Notes: generated by a model from the sequence alone, not told the origin. Positions 15,374-23,277 are shown, counted from the first letter of the stretch. The stretch: DNA of 45,171 nucleotides from Clostridiales bacterium (GCA_004553575.1 SFLA01000008.1:1-45171); one strand, 5' to 3'. Made by a program: numbers and translations.

Positions 15374-16236
15374 AAACAGCAATAAGCTCATGGAGCTATC
15401 ACAAGCTGCTCGACAGCGGAGATATGTCGTGGCACGATGCGGTCGATCACGCCGCGTCGATAGGAGCCGACGGCTTCGAATGCGTGCTCGGCGATATCGC
15501 CCCGGACGGCGGCGACATACGTGCCTTTGCTTCGGATTTGTTTTCGTATATCCGCTCCAAGGGCTTGGAGACTCCGATATACACCACCGGAGCCGAACTT
15601 CTTCGCGGCGACGTATCCGCCGAGATCAAGCGGATTGAAAAGCATATTGACATAGCTTCCGAAAACGGAGTAAAACTGCTCCGCCACGACGTTACGTCAG
15701 GGTTTCCTGCCGGTAATACCGGAAGCTGGAACGATGCGCTTGCCGTGCTTGTTCCTGCCGTGCGCGAGATAACCGAATATGCCCGCGGTAAGGGAGTAAT
15801 GACCTGCAGCGAAAATCACGGCAGGTTCTTTCAGGAGAGCCGCCGGGTCGAGAACCTTTTCGAGCAGGTAGGCAGCGACAACTACCGCTATCTCTGCGAC
15901 ATAGGAAACTTCGGCGGGGTTGACGAGAATTGTGCCGAGGCATGTTCGCGTCTTACCCGGTTTATATGCCATGTCCACGCTAAGGATAATCTTTTCCGCA
16001 GCGGAAAGGAAAGGGATCCCGGAGCGTTCTGGTCGGTCAGCCGAGCCGGTAACTATCGCCGCGGGACCGTGTTCGGACAGGGCTGCGACCCTGCCTTCCA
16101 GTGCCTTAAGCTTATATATGCATCCGGCTACCGCGGATTCGTATCGTTGGAATTTGAGGGAATCGAGCAGACGATCCCTGCGATAGAGGCGGGGTTCGCC
16201 AATCTCAAAGCCATGCTTTCGGAGATTGAAAAATGA
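15370..16236 (+). CDS. Second sugar phosphate isomerase/epimerase-type TIM barrel
   Basis: This 288-residue protein overlaps the stop of the fusion gene as ATGA. It is another xylose isomerase-like TIM barrel, with ISSWSYHK at the start, the metal-site blocks TCSENHG, LCDIGNFGG, CHVHAKD and LEFEG, and the usual length. It is clearly different from the barrel in the fusion protein, so it is not a recent duplicate. Relatives include sugar isomerases, epimerases and 3-keto-glycoside lyases or hydrolases. Two such barrels beside one oxidoreductase suggest two consecutive steps on the same sugar. It overlaps nagA by four bases. Confidence 0.87.
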   Translation: MKTAISSWSYHKLLDSGDMSWHDAVDHAASIGADGFECVLGDIAPDGGDIRAFASDLFSYIRSKGLETPIYTTGAELLRGDVSAEIKRIEKHIDIASENGVKLLRHDVTSGFPAGNTGSWNDALAVLVPAVREITEYARGKGVMTCSENHGRFFQESRRVENLFEQVGSDNYRYLCDIGNFGGVDENCAEACSRLTRFICHVHAKDNLFRSGKERDPGAFWSVSRAGNYRRGTVFGQGCDPAFQCLKLIYASGYRGFVSLEFEGIEQTIPAIEAGFANLKAMLSEIEK

Positions 16237-17333
16237 GAATATACGGCGGAACGGTGTTTTGTCCGGACCGCATTATGCGGCAGACGGACGTTTGCTTTTA
16301 CGACGGAAGGATTACCGCCGATTCAGATACGGGCGGATTTGATGCGTCAGACTGTTATGTGCTGCCCGGATTCATAGACACTCATATCCACGGAGCGTTC
16401 GGGAGCGAGTTTTCCTCGCCGGACGAGGATTTTACCCCTGCGCTCGATTCGCTTTCAAAACGGGGAGTGACCTCCGTACTGGCAACCACCCGTTCGCTTT
16501 TTCCCGACGAGCTCGAGGCGGCGGCGCGGAATATCGGCAGACAGGCGGATCCGCGTGTGATCGGAATCCACGCCGAGGGTCCTTTTGTCAATCCGGCGCG
16601 CATCGGCGCGATGAACCCCAAAAAGCTGTCGCTCCCGAAGGTGAGCATTCCGGAGACAATGAACTCCGTCTCCGGCGGTAAGCTGAAAATACTTTCGATG
16701 GCGCCCGAGCTTGACGGCGCCGGCGAAGTTATAGACTGGTGCGTCGCAAACGGCGTTAAGGTGTCGATGGCGCATACCGACGCCGACTATGCGTCGGCTC
16801 GTGCCGCTGTTGACCGCGGAGCATCGCGGCTTACCCATACCTACAACGGAATGCGCCCTCTGCATCACCGCGAGCCGGGGGTGCTCGGCGAGGCGCTTAC
16901 CGACGACCGGGTGTGCTGTGAGCTTATCTGCGATCTCGTTCATGTCTCCGCGCCTGCAATTTCGCTTGCGGTAAGGGCGAAGGGTGCGGAAAACATAACC
17001 ATGGTAAGTGACAGCGGCGTATTTTCGGGGCTCGGCGACGGGGAATATACCGTTGACGGCAGAAAGCGTATCGTAAAGGACGGGGTCTGCCGCTGCGCCG
17101 ACGGAGTTACCATTGCCGGAAGCACGAAATGTCTCTACGACGGAGTACTGAATATGTTCCGGCTCGGATATTCGCCGGATAAAATTGCGATAATGGCTTC
17201 GGTAAACCCCGCGCTTGCGTGCGGTTGCACCGATCGCGGAATACTTGCCGAGGGCTGCCGCGCCGATATTGCGGTGCTTGACCGCGATTTCGGCATTAAA
17301 GCGGTGTTTGTCGGCGGCGAAAGGGTTGTATAG
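16233..17333 (+). CDS. nagA: N-acetylglucosamine-6-phosphate deacetylase
   Basis: The 366-residue enzyme would release acetate from N-acetylglucosamine 6-phosphate in the cytoplasm, the committed step of amino-sugar use. It has the amidohydrolase layout: a small beta-domain at both ends and a barrel with GFIDTHIHGAFG (His51 and His53), GIHAEGPF (Glu115 metal ligand), MAHTDADY (His181), THTYNGMRPLHHREPG (His202) and MVSDSG (catalytic Asp260). The tail RADIAVLDRDF is also typical. No nagB deaminase follows, so glucosamine 6-phosphate must be handled elsewhere. Being co-translated (ATGA overlap) with the TIM-barrel enzymes, it suggests that the released sugar of this operon is an N-acetylated hexosamine, or something closely similar. 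Confidence 0.92.
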   Translation: MRIYGGTVFCPDRIMRQTDVCFYDGRITADSDTGGFDASDCYVLPGFIDTHIHGAFGSEFSSPDEDFTPALDSLSKRGVTSVLATTRSLFPDELEAAARNIGRQADPRVIGIHAEGPFVNPARIGAMNPKKLSLPKVSIPETMNSVSGGKLKILSMAPELDGAGEVIDWCVANGVKVSMAHTDADYASARAAVDRGASRLTHTYNGMRPLHHREPGVLGEALTDDRVCCELICDLVHVSAPAISLAVRAKGAENITMVSDSGVFSGLGDGEYTVDGRKRIVKDGVCRCADGVTIAGSTKCLYDGVLNMFRLGYSPDKIAIMASVNPALACGCTDRGILAEGCRADIAVLDRDFGIKAVFVGGERVV

Positions 17334-17336
17334 ACT

Positions 17337-18254
17337 ATGGCGAATTATCTCGGTATCGACATCGGCGGGACCAAGGTCAAGCTCGGCGTCGTTGACGGAA
17401 ACAAAAAAGAGATTATAGAAGAAATGAGCGTCGTCACCCGCACATCAGACGGGACGGAGGCGATACTCGACGATATAACCGCCGCGGCAAAGCAGCTTAT
17501 GCTCCGGAACGATGTCGAGCGCATAGGAATCGGATCTGCGGGCAGGATCGACCGCCGTAACGGAATCGTAATCACCGCAGGCAATCTGCCGTTCCGCAAC
17601 GCCCCGGTCGCGGAAGAGCTGTCAAGACGGCTCGGGAAGCCGGCGATGCTGGATAACGACGGAAACTGTGCGGTTATAGGCGAATATCTCGCCGGGATCG
17701 CCGTCGGCAGGAAGGACGTCGTAATGCTGGTGGTGGGCACCGGCATCGGCGGCGGAGTGATATGCGGCGGCAGACTGCTCACCGGACGCAACGGCAGAGC
17801 CGGGGAGCTCGGGCATACCGTAATAGATATACATTCGCAGACGCCCTGTCCTTGCGGGCTGCGCGGATGCTTCGAGCAGTATTGTTCGGCAAAGGCGCTT
17901 ACGGCAAGAACAAAGGCGGAATGCGGGCTCCACCCGGAGAGTATACTCGCGCATACCGCCGGGAGGATCGGTATCGACGGAAGCACCGCGTTCCGCGCGG
18001 CCGACGCCGGCTGTCCGGTAGCCGAGAGCCTGCTGGAGGAATATTTTACAGATTTCGCGCTCGCTGTGAACAGCTATGTAAAGATATTCATGCCGGAGCT
18101 GGTTGTTATAGCGGGCGGAATAACCAACGAAGGAGACGGGTTTTTGTCCCGGCTCGGAAAGCATCTGCTTCCGGAGGCGGATGTAAGGATATCGCCGCTT
18201 AAGAGCTACTGCGGGCTGTTCGGCGCTGCGCTCCAGCACCTTATGCCGCAGTGA
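17337..18254 (+). CDS. ROK-family sugar kinase
   Basis: A 305-residue sugar kinase with all ROK signatures: phosphate loop DIGGTKVKLGVV, catalytic Asp108 in LDNDGN, GTGIGGGVI, and the zinc/ROK signature ELGHTVID ... CPCGLRGCFEQYCS (His160, Cys171, Cys173, Cys178). The family covers glucokinase, fructokinase, N-acetylglucosamine kinase, N-acetylmannosamine kinase and others. Glucokinase is the default guess from sequence, but three bases after nagA an N-acetylhexosamine kinase producing the NagA substrate is attractive. The ribosome binding site is weak (AAAGGG, 13 bases before the ATG), so translational coupling is likely. Confidence 0.88.
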   Translation: MANYLGIDIGGTKVKLGVVDGNKKEIIEEMSVVTRTSDGTEAILDDITAAAKQLMLRNDVERIGIGSAGRIDRRNGIVITAGNLPFRNAPVAEELSRRLGKPAMLDNDGNCAVIGEYLAGIAVGRKDVVMLVVGTGIGGGVICGGRLLTGRNGRAGELGHTVIDIHSQTPCPCGLRGCFEQYCSAKALTARTKAECGLHPESILAHTAGRIGIDGSTAFRAADAGCPVAESLLEEYFTDFALAVNSYVKIFMPELVVIAGGITNEGDGFLSRLGKHLLPEADVRISPLKSYCGLFGAALQHLMPQ

Positions 18255-18269
18255 CAAAGGGGGTATACC

Positions 18270-18851
18270 GTGAACAGCATTGCAGGCAGCAGGTACGTCT
18301 GCACCCCGGCGGAGCTTTCCGCCGTAACGGCGCTCAGCCTTAAAAACGGGCGAATGAACGCCGCGCTGCTTTGCCGTCTGGGCGCGCTCGTGTTCGCCGC
18401 AGCCGCGGCTTCGGCTGCGTTCCGGGCAAATCTGCCGCAGATGTTCGTACTGCTCGCGCTGGCTGTTGTCTTCTTTTTCTTTCCTGAAGGTTATTCGTAT
18501 TTCCACGGGCGAAAGGTTTACCGCGATAACACGGCGATATACGGCGATGGCTTCGAGTGCGAGGTCACATTATACCCCGACCGTGTGGACAGCTCTATAT
18601 ACGGCAGTAAAAAGAGCGTTTCCGGCACGCTGACATACGCTTCCGTTTCGCGTATAACGGAGGACAAAGAGAGGTTTTATATAATTATCGGCAGTACCGG
18701 CGGCACCGGAGCCGGGTTCGGCAAAAAGCCGCGTGCGGCAAAAAAGCAAAAGAAAAACTTTCTTGCGCTGGTAATGCGAAAGGACTCTTTCTTTGCGGGC
18801 GACGAATCCGCCGTCCGCGAAGCGGCGAAGCGTCTTGCCGCCGTTAAATAG
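18270..18851 (+). CDS. YcxB-like membrane protein
   Basis: A 193-residue protein starts at GTG after AAAGGGGG. Two adjoining transmembrane helices occupy about residues 32-50 and 55-70 (the second rich in Phe). The C-terminal part is a soluble domain of the YcxB type: ECEVTLYPDRVDSSIYGSKK, then TYASVSRITEDKERFYIIIG, ending in an amphipathic helix that follows SFFAGDESAVREAAKRL. A basic linker (KKPRAAKKQKK) interrupts it. The role of YcxB-like proteins is unknown. It ends the operon and is followed by a terminator, so it may be a passenger. It has the same helix-plus-PH-like design as the divergent membrane protein at 12450-13379. Confidence 0.7.
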   Translation: MNSIAGSRYVCTPAELSAVTALSLKNGRMNAALLCRLGALVFAAAAASAAFRANLPQMFVLLALAVVFFFFPEGYSYFHGRKVYRDNTAIYGDGFECEVTLYPDRVDSSIYGSKKSVSGTLTYASVSRITEDKERFYIIIGSTGGTGAGFGKKPRAAKKQKKNFLALVMRKDSFFAGDESAVREAAKRLAAVK

Positions 18852-18887
18852 GATGTGGGCTCTGCCCCGAACCAAAAGCAGTGTTTT

Positions 18888-18921
18888 CCCCCGCGACGAG
18901 CTGTGTCGCGGGGGATTTTTT
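18888..18921 (+). terminator. Strong Rho-independent terminator of the nagA operon
   Basis: A ten-base perfect stem (CCCCCGCGAC and GTCGCGGGGG) with a seven-base loop is followed by A and seven T residues. Confidence 0.95.
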
Positions 18922-19006
18922 TGCCACGGCTTTGATAATGAGATTTCTCTGCGAACATAAATTGTTAATTTTTTCGAAATATATTTACGAAATATATCGA
19001 TATGTA

Positions 19007-19035
19007 TTGACACGGAAGGGTAAATATGGTAAAAC
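19007..19035 (+). promoter_or_regulatory. Strong promoter for the 456-residue lipoprotein
   Basis: A consensus TTGACA (19007-19012) and TAAAAC (19030-19035) are 17 bases apart, with TGG before the -10. Directly upstream are two copies of CGAAATATAT (18974-18983 and 18988-18997), an A/T-rich direct repeat that might be an UP element or a binding site. Confidence 0.82.
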
Positions 19036-19130
19036 ATAGAAGCGGAGTTTATCTCCGTAAAGGGGGGGCATACAGAATATTGTTTTGCCTGCGAACTACG
19101 ATGCATAAATCAGAAAAGGGGTAATGATTA

Positions 19131-20501
19131 ATGAAAAAGGCATTCTCTTTATTCGCGGCAGTAGTTTTTGCGTTTTTATCGGCGGCGGCAGTAAGCGGCT
19201 GCAACGGAGACGAAACTTCCGCGCCGGAACTTTCGCAAATTGTTTCGGACGTTTCGGTGTACCCGGATAATACTTCGTCGGGTGATTCGGAATCGACAGT
19301 GTCCGAAGACGTTTCTTTCGACGGATCCGTTCCGGAGGGGTATGTATATCTTCCCGAGGGGCTCGAGGCGCACGACAGCCGTATAAGAAACAAGGCTGTA
19401 AGCGAAGTGCTTGAGGATATGCCGGTATACACGCTGTATTCGGCGGGTCCCTGGTACCCGCTCGTGTGGAACACCTGTGATATGAATCCGCAGACGGATT
19501 GCGGCACCAAGGGCGAGAGCGAGTTCACCGGCACTTATTATTCCGGTATAATACTGGATATTTTAAAATCGCGCGGAGACAAGCGATTTAAGGACGAATA
19601 CGATATTTACAGTCATTACTGGGGCAGGGACGAATATGAGAATTACCCGGATTTAAGGGAGTATATGTTCCGGTTCCGCACCGAGCCGGAGATATGCACG
19701 CTTATAAGCGAATTCGGGATTACCCGCGCGGAGTTTACCGCCGCGCGCGACGCCGGCGGATACGACTATGCATATATGTTCCCGGACCGCGTTATTGACG
19801 TGTTGTTCAGCGGCGACGCCGGACTTATTGCCGATACCTTTGCCAACCCGCTCTACCTCCGTTCGGACAGCCTTGTTCTGGATGTACGCGGTATCACTTC
19901 TTTCGACACCTATGCTATCCGCAATCTCGGCTTAACCGAGCGGGAAATATGCGAGTATCTTGACACTTTGAAGGAGCATATGAGCGATTCCGAATACGAA
20001 TACTGGCTGCGCGGACTCGATATCGGCGGAATCGACGGGCTTCTTAAGCATGTTTCGGCTTCATTTGCGGATAACGATGTTAACGACAAACCGTATACCG
20101 ATCCCGAGCTTGAGTCCCTGTGGAAGCAGCTCGAGGGGGTTTACACCTACGAAATGGAGGCAATGAGCTTCCGTATCGCAGATGACGGCAGGCTTATGCT
20201 CGACGGCGGTTATTGGGAAACCGGAGCAAGCAAATACGATACTTTCGTGGTCGGAGTTGAGTCCTGCAAAGGAAAGATATATACTCTGATAATGTTTGCG
20301 CCCGGCGGAAACACTGCGGAGGGCGGATACAACAACGAGTTCAATTACACCCTGTATCTCGATCTTACGAACATTGCCGGCAAAACCTTTAAATCTCCTT
20401 ACAAAATGAACGGAGACGACAGTACCCCGGTGGTATTCGAGTATTACGGCAGGAGCTGGACCGAGGCCTACAAGCAGTACTGCAAGGTTCACGGTTATTG
20501 A
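19131..20501 (+). CDS. Large secreted lipoprotein of unknown function
   Basis: The 456-residue product has a lysine-led signal peptide ending in the lipobox AVSGC (Cys at about residue 24). A Ser/Thr/Asp-rich linker follows to about residue 65. The rest is a tyrosine- and acid-rich globular region without a family I recognise. Motif-like spots are WYPLVWNTCDMNPQTDCG (two Cys, perhaps a disulfide) near residue 110, repeated YDIYSHYWGRDEYENY-type tyrosine runs, and a beta-rich C-terminal part (about 330-456, SFRIADDGRLMLDGGYWETG) that could be a separate sandwich domain. It has its own strong promoter and terminator and stands right after the sugar operon. It may bind or modify a carbohydrate outside the cell, but that is inferred only from position. 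Confidence 0.82.
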   Translation: MKKAFSLFAAVVFAFLSAAAVSGCNGDETSAPELSQIVSDVSVYPDNTSSGDSESTVSEDVSFDGSVPEGYVYLPEGLEAHDSRIRNKAVSEVLEDMPVYTLYSAGPWYPLVWNTCDMNPQTDCGTKGESEFTGTYYSGIILDILKSRGDKRFKDEYDIYSHYWGRDEYENYPDLREYMFRFRTEPEICTLISEFGITRAEFTAARDAGGYDYAYMFPDRVIDVLFSGDAGLIADTFANPLYLRSDSLVLDVRGITSFDTYAIRNLGLTEREICEYLDTLKEHMSDSEYEYWLRGLDIGGIDGLLKHVSASFADNDVNDKPYTDPELESLWKQLEGVYTYEMEAMSFRIADDGRLMLDGGYWETGASKYDTFVVGVESCKGKIYTLIMFAPGGNTAEGGYNNEFNYTLYLDLTNIAGKTFKSPYKMNGDDSTPVVFEYYGRSWTEAYKQYCKVHGY

Positions 20502-20543
20502 TCCGGGCGCCGCGCAGTCTGCGCAATATTGAATAAATTAATA

Positions 20544-20576
20544 AAAAGTCCGGAAAGGCAGTCTTTCCGGACTTTT
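20544..20576. terminator. Bidirectional terminator between the lipoprotein and asnA
   Basis: A 14-base perfect stem (AAAAGTCCGGAAAG and CTTTCCGGACTTTT) with a five-base loop works in both directions. It ends the plus-strand lipoprotein transcript and the minus-strand asnA transcript. Confidence 0.95.
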
Positions 20577-20589
20577 GCTATGCAATATA

Positions 20590-21597
20590 TTACAGCAGGA
20601 TTATGCCGCTTTCGGAGCAGACCCGCTCGGTCTCGGGGTCCCATACGCTTGACTGCACCTCGCCTATATGCGCCTTTTCGAGCAGCAGCATGGACAGCCG
20701 GGACTGGCCGATTCCGCCGCCGATCGTTTGCGGCAGTTCTCCGCTGAGCAGGGCTTTGTGGAACATCAGCTTTTCTCTTTCCGTCTGACCCGATATCCCG
20801 AGCTGTTTTTTCAGCGTCTCGGGGTCGACGCGTATTCCCATCGAAGAGATTTCGAAGGATCTTTGCAGAAGCGGGTTGTAAAACAGTATATCTCCGTTGA
20901 GCGACCAGTCGTCGTAATCCGGCGCACGGCCGTCGTGCGGCATTCCGCTGCGGAGCGCACCTCCGATACAGGCGACAAACACGGTCCCGTATTCCTCGGT
21001 TATTCTGTCCTCGCGCTGCTTCGGGGCAAGTGCGGGGTACAGGTCCTCCAGCTCCTGCGATGTGATAAACTTCATTTCACGCCGCGGCTCATAGGTTATC
21101 TCGGGGAAGACCCGGCGTATCATGGCTGCGGAATCGCATATCGCGCCGACAATCTTTTCGGCTGTATCGCGCAGAAAGTCAAGATTGCGGCTGTCCTGCG
21201 GCATTATTTTCTCCCAGTCCCATTGGTCGGTGTATACCGAATGTAGATTGTCCGGCGTTTCGTCGCGCCGTATCGCGTTCATATCGGTGACGATTCCCTC
21301 GCCGACCGAAAATCCGTATCTTTTCAGCGCGAGCCGTTTCCATTTTGCAAGCGAATGCACCACCGCGGCAGTCTTTCCGGCGGCGGGAATGTCGAAGGAT
21401 ACGGGACGCTCGGTGCCGTTAAGATCGTCGTTAAGCCCGGTTGACGGATCGACAATAAGCGGCGCGGAAACCCTTTTCAGATTCAGCGCTTCGCAAAGGC
21501 GATCCTGAAAATCGCGTTTTAACAGACCTATGGCCGTCTGAGTCATATACATATCGAGCTTGCTTTTGTATCCCTTCGGGACTGACGTACCGCTCAT
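20590..21597 (-). CDS. asnA: Aspartate-ammonia ligase (asparagine synthetase A)
   Basis: A full-length 335-residue AsnA, the ammonia-using enzyme that makes asparagine from aspartate and ATP through an aspartyl-AMP. The fold is related to class II aminoacyl-tRNA synthetases. It shows the family segments LKRVSAPLIVDPSTGLNDDL, VHSLAKWKRLAL, GIVTDMNAIRRDE, HSVYTDQWDWEK, and the class II motif 3-like ending GGGIGQSRL. A GGAGG site stands seven bases before the ATG. It is a single-gene transcript between its own promoter and a bidirectional terminator. No T-box leader is present, as only about 40 bases separate promoter and start codon. Confidence 0.95.
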   Translation of the reverse strand: MSGTSVPKGYKSKLDMYMTQTAIGLLKRDFQDRLCEALNLKRVSAPLIVDPSTGLNDDLNGTERPVSFDIPAAGKTAAVVHSLAKWKRLALKRYGFSVGEGIVTDMNAIRRDETPDNLHSVYTDQWDWEKIMPQDSRNLDFLRDTAEKIVGAICDSAAMIRRVFPEITYEPRREMKFITSQELEDLYPALAPKQREDRITEEYGTVFVACIGGALRSGMPHDGRAPDYDDWSLNGDILFYNPLLQRSFEISSMGIRVDPETLKKQLGISGQTEREKLMFHKALLSGELPQTIGGGIGQSRLSMLLLEKAHIGEVQSSVWDPETERVCSESGIILL

Positions 21598-21641
21598 GAC
21601 CGTTCCTCCGCAACATAAACATAAATAAAAATAATGCAGTG

Positions 21642-21670
21642 AGTTTAACAGAAAAGCGTCCGTTTGTCAA
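21642..21670 (-). promoter_or_regulatory. Promoter of asnA
   Basis: On the minus strand TTGACA (21665-21670) and TAAACT (21642-21647) are 17 bases apart, with TGT before the -10. The region behind it (21671-21790) holds no recognisable gene. Confidence 0.85.
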
Positions 21671-21789
21671 TAGAGGTGCGTAAATTCCGCCTGTTCGCAA
21701 CGCCCTTTGAGGATATTCATGTGCGCCGTGCACCTGCAATCCGTCTTCGGTTCGGTTTGCCGTCCGGAGCCGGCTTACGCGCACGGGGC

Positions 21790-21821
21790 GAAAAATAATC
21801 CTCCCGTCCGAGCGGGAGGAT
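21790..21821 (-). terminator. Terminator of the chromate-type transporter operon
   Basis: On the minus strand ATCCTCCCG and CGGGAGGAT (9-base stem, 6-base loop) run into ATTTTT. It begins about ten bases after the last gene. Confidence 0.88.
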
Positions 21822-21831
21822 GTTTTCCGTA

Positions 21832-22407
21832 TTACGCAATAAGCGCTCCGAGACAGCCCCAGCCGAGTCCCATTGCCGCCGATGCGAGCAGTATCATATA
21901 CGGCTTTGCCTTTTTTACCGCCAGAAAAACGCACAGCGCCAGAGTTGCGAGCCTGCATATTCCGTCGAACGAGATGAGCGCCGAAACCGAAAGCGCGTTC
22001 GGGAAGAAAACCTCGGCGGCTATCGATACGCCGGCTGCGGCTATAAGAGCGGCTGCGGCGGGGCGCAGTCCGCGCATGGCTCCCGCTACGAAACGGTTCG
22101 CAATGAACTTGGCGTAGTATTTTGCAACGAGCATTATAATGATAAACGAAGGAAGCACAACCCCCAAAGTCGCAAGGCAGGCGCCTAACGGACCGGCTAC
22201 CCGGAATCCGACGTAGGTGGCCATGTTTATCGCAATCGGGCCGGGAGTGCTCTCGCTGATTGCGACGAAATCGATAATCTCGCGCATTTCCATCCAGCCC
22301 ATTGATATTACCTGGTCCGCCACAAGCTCGACCATAGCGTAGCCGCCGCCGAAGGTGCAGAGACCGATTTTGAAAAACATCCAGAACACGTTAAGCGCGG
22401 CGATCAT
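21832..22407 (-). CDS. chrA: Chromate transporter-family subunit (second of a pair)
   Basis: This 191-residue membrane protein is one half of a split ChrA (CHR-domain) transporter. The signature parts are FKIGLCTFGGGYAMVE near the N-terminus and the SESTPGPIAINMATYVGFRVAG block about residue 55, followed by four to five hydrophobic helices. In single-chain ChrA proteins two such halves are fused in tandem; in Firmicutes they are often separate genes that work as a pair, as here. Characterised members export chromate, but in anaerobes the natural substrate is uncertain and may be another oxyanion. Its ATG overlaps the stop of the partner gene (ATGA). Confidence 0.9.
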   Translation of the reverse strand: MIAALNVFWMFFKIGLCTFGGGYAMVELVADQVISMGWMEMREIIDFVAISESTPGPIAINMATYVGFRVAGPLGACLATLGVVLPSFIIIMLVAKYYAKFIANRFVAGAMRGLRPAAAALIAAAGVSIAAEVFFPNALSVSALISFDGICRLATLALCVFLAVKKAKPYMILLASAAMGLGWGCLGALIA

Positions 22408-22979
22408 TGTGCGTTCCTCCGTGTGACTATTCCGGCTACAGCGCTTCCGATACCGATAAGCGCCGCGCAGACAATAACCGCAATGGTGTTAACTCCGAAC
22501 ACCGCAACCGCAATGAACGCCGCCGCGAACACCGCATAATAGAAAATGTCTTTTTTCGAGGACTTTACTATCGAAATAAACGCCTTGAGTATAAGTGCGA
22601 TAACGCCGACGCGAACTCCGGCAAAAATATAGCTTATTACCGTCAGCGATTTGAAGAAATCCATGAACATCGCCACGGCGATCATTATGGCAAACGCCGG
22701 CAGAACCGTTCCGACGGTGGCGCAGGCTGCACCCGCTGCCCCGGCAACCCTGCAGCCGACGAAGGTGGCGGCATTTACCGCAATCGGGCCGGGAGTGCTT
22801 TCGGAAACCGTTACTATATCGTTCATTTCCTCGGGAGCAGCCCAGCCGTGTTTTTCGACAGCCTCTGCTGATATGAAGCTGATCATTGCCGCTCCTCCGC
22901 CGAAGCAGACGGCGCCTATTTTAAGAAAAGACAGAAACAGCGAAAGACAGTTCTTCGCCTTTACGTGGTCGGACGCCAA
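22404..22979 (-). CDS. chrA: Chromate transporter-family subunit (first of a pair)
   Basis: A 191-residue CHR-domain membrane protein, partner of the following gene. It shows FLKIGAVCFGGGAAMISFI and SESTPGPIAVNAATFVGCRVAG, then several hydrophobic helices and a basic tail. I place the start at TTG 22977-22979, ten bases after AAGGA. The open frame reaches a TTG at 23018, but the -10 box of the operon promoter lies at 23018-23023, so that codon would not be transcribed. The overlap with the second subunit implies balanced synthesis of the two halves. Confidence 0.88.
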   Translation of the reverse strand: MASDHVKAKNCLSLFLSFLKIGAVCFGGGAAMISFISAEAVEKHGWAAPEEMNDIVTVSESTPGPIAVNAATFVGCRVAGAAGAACATVGTVLPAFAIMIAVAMFMDFFKSLTVISYIFAGVRVGVIALILKAFISIVKSSKKDIFYYAVFAAAFIAVAVFGVNTIAVIVCAALIGIGSAVAGIVTRRNAQ

Positions 22980-23017
22980 AGTTATCTCATCCTTCTTTAA
23001 AAAAATATCGTGCGTCA

Positions 23018-23046
23018 ATAATACTATTTTTCGGGCAGGCTGTCAA
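23018..23046 (-). promoter_or_regulatory. Strong promoter of the chromate-type transporter operon
   Basis: On the minus strand TTGACA (23041-23046) and TATTAT (23018-23023) are 17 bases apart. The leader is about 30 bases. Confidence 0.88.
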
Positions 23047-23064
23047 GCGCCGCAGCAGTGCGCA

Positions 23065-23098
23065 AACAAAAATCCCCGCGGGATACGACCCTGCGGGG
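23065..23098 (-). terminator. Terminator downstream of galM
   Basis: On the minus strand CCCCGCAGGG and CCCGCGGGG form an interrupted stem followed by ATTTTTGTTT. It ends the lysA-galM transcript about 180 bases after the galM stop. Confidence 0.8.
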
Positions 23099-23260
23099 AA
23101 CGGTTTATAGGGGGATGGCGGAGCGGCATGATGGCGCGTACCGTTCCGCCGAGGGGGAAAATACAATCTGAAGGGAGGATTTCGGCTTATCTTACGGAAA
23201 AACCCGAAAATCACCGGCTCTCGCACCGTTGCCGCCGTATCAGATTACATGCGAATTATA
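23065..23260 (-). ncRNA. Candidate small transcript or 3' UTR downstream of galM
   Basis: About 180 bases of gene-free minus-strand sequence follow galM. A perfect -10 (TATAAT, 23255-23260) lies just after the galM stop, but its -35 is poor. At the other end a strong terminator (CCCCGCaggg...cccGCGGGG, 23074-23098, then ATTTTTGTTT) closes it. Inside, GGCGGAGCGG (23117-23126) and CCGTTCCGCC (23141-23150) form a hairpin. It could be an independent small RNA of roughly 180 nt or merely the galM 3' UTR. I recognise no known RNA family in it. Confidence 0.3.
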
Positions 23261-23277
23261 CCGTCGGTTGCTTAAAT

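Noticed and set aside
13472..15391. 639-codon minus-strand open frame opposite the fusion gene
   Set aside because: Lacks any domain and covers a plus-strand gene with complete motifs, a promoter and a ribosome binding site.
21598..21641. T-box leader ahead of asnA
   Set aside because: Only about 40 bases separate promoter and start codon, and no T-box sequence is present.
23165..23246. Seven-base pairing TCAGATT/AATCTGA as the base stem of a riboswitch
   Set aside because: A 7-base complementary pair is expected by chance in a segment of this size, and no aptamer core is recognisable.
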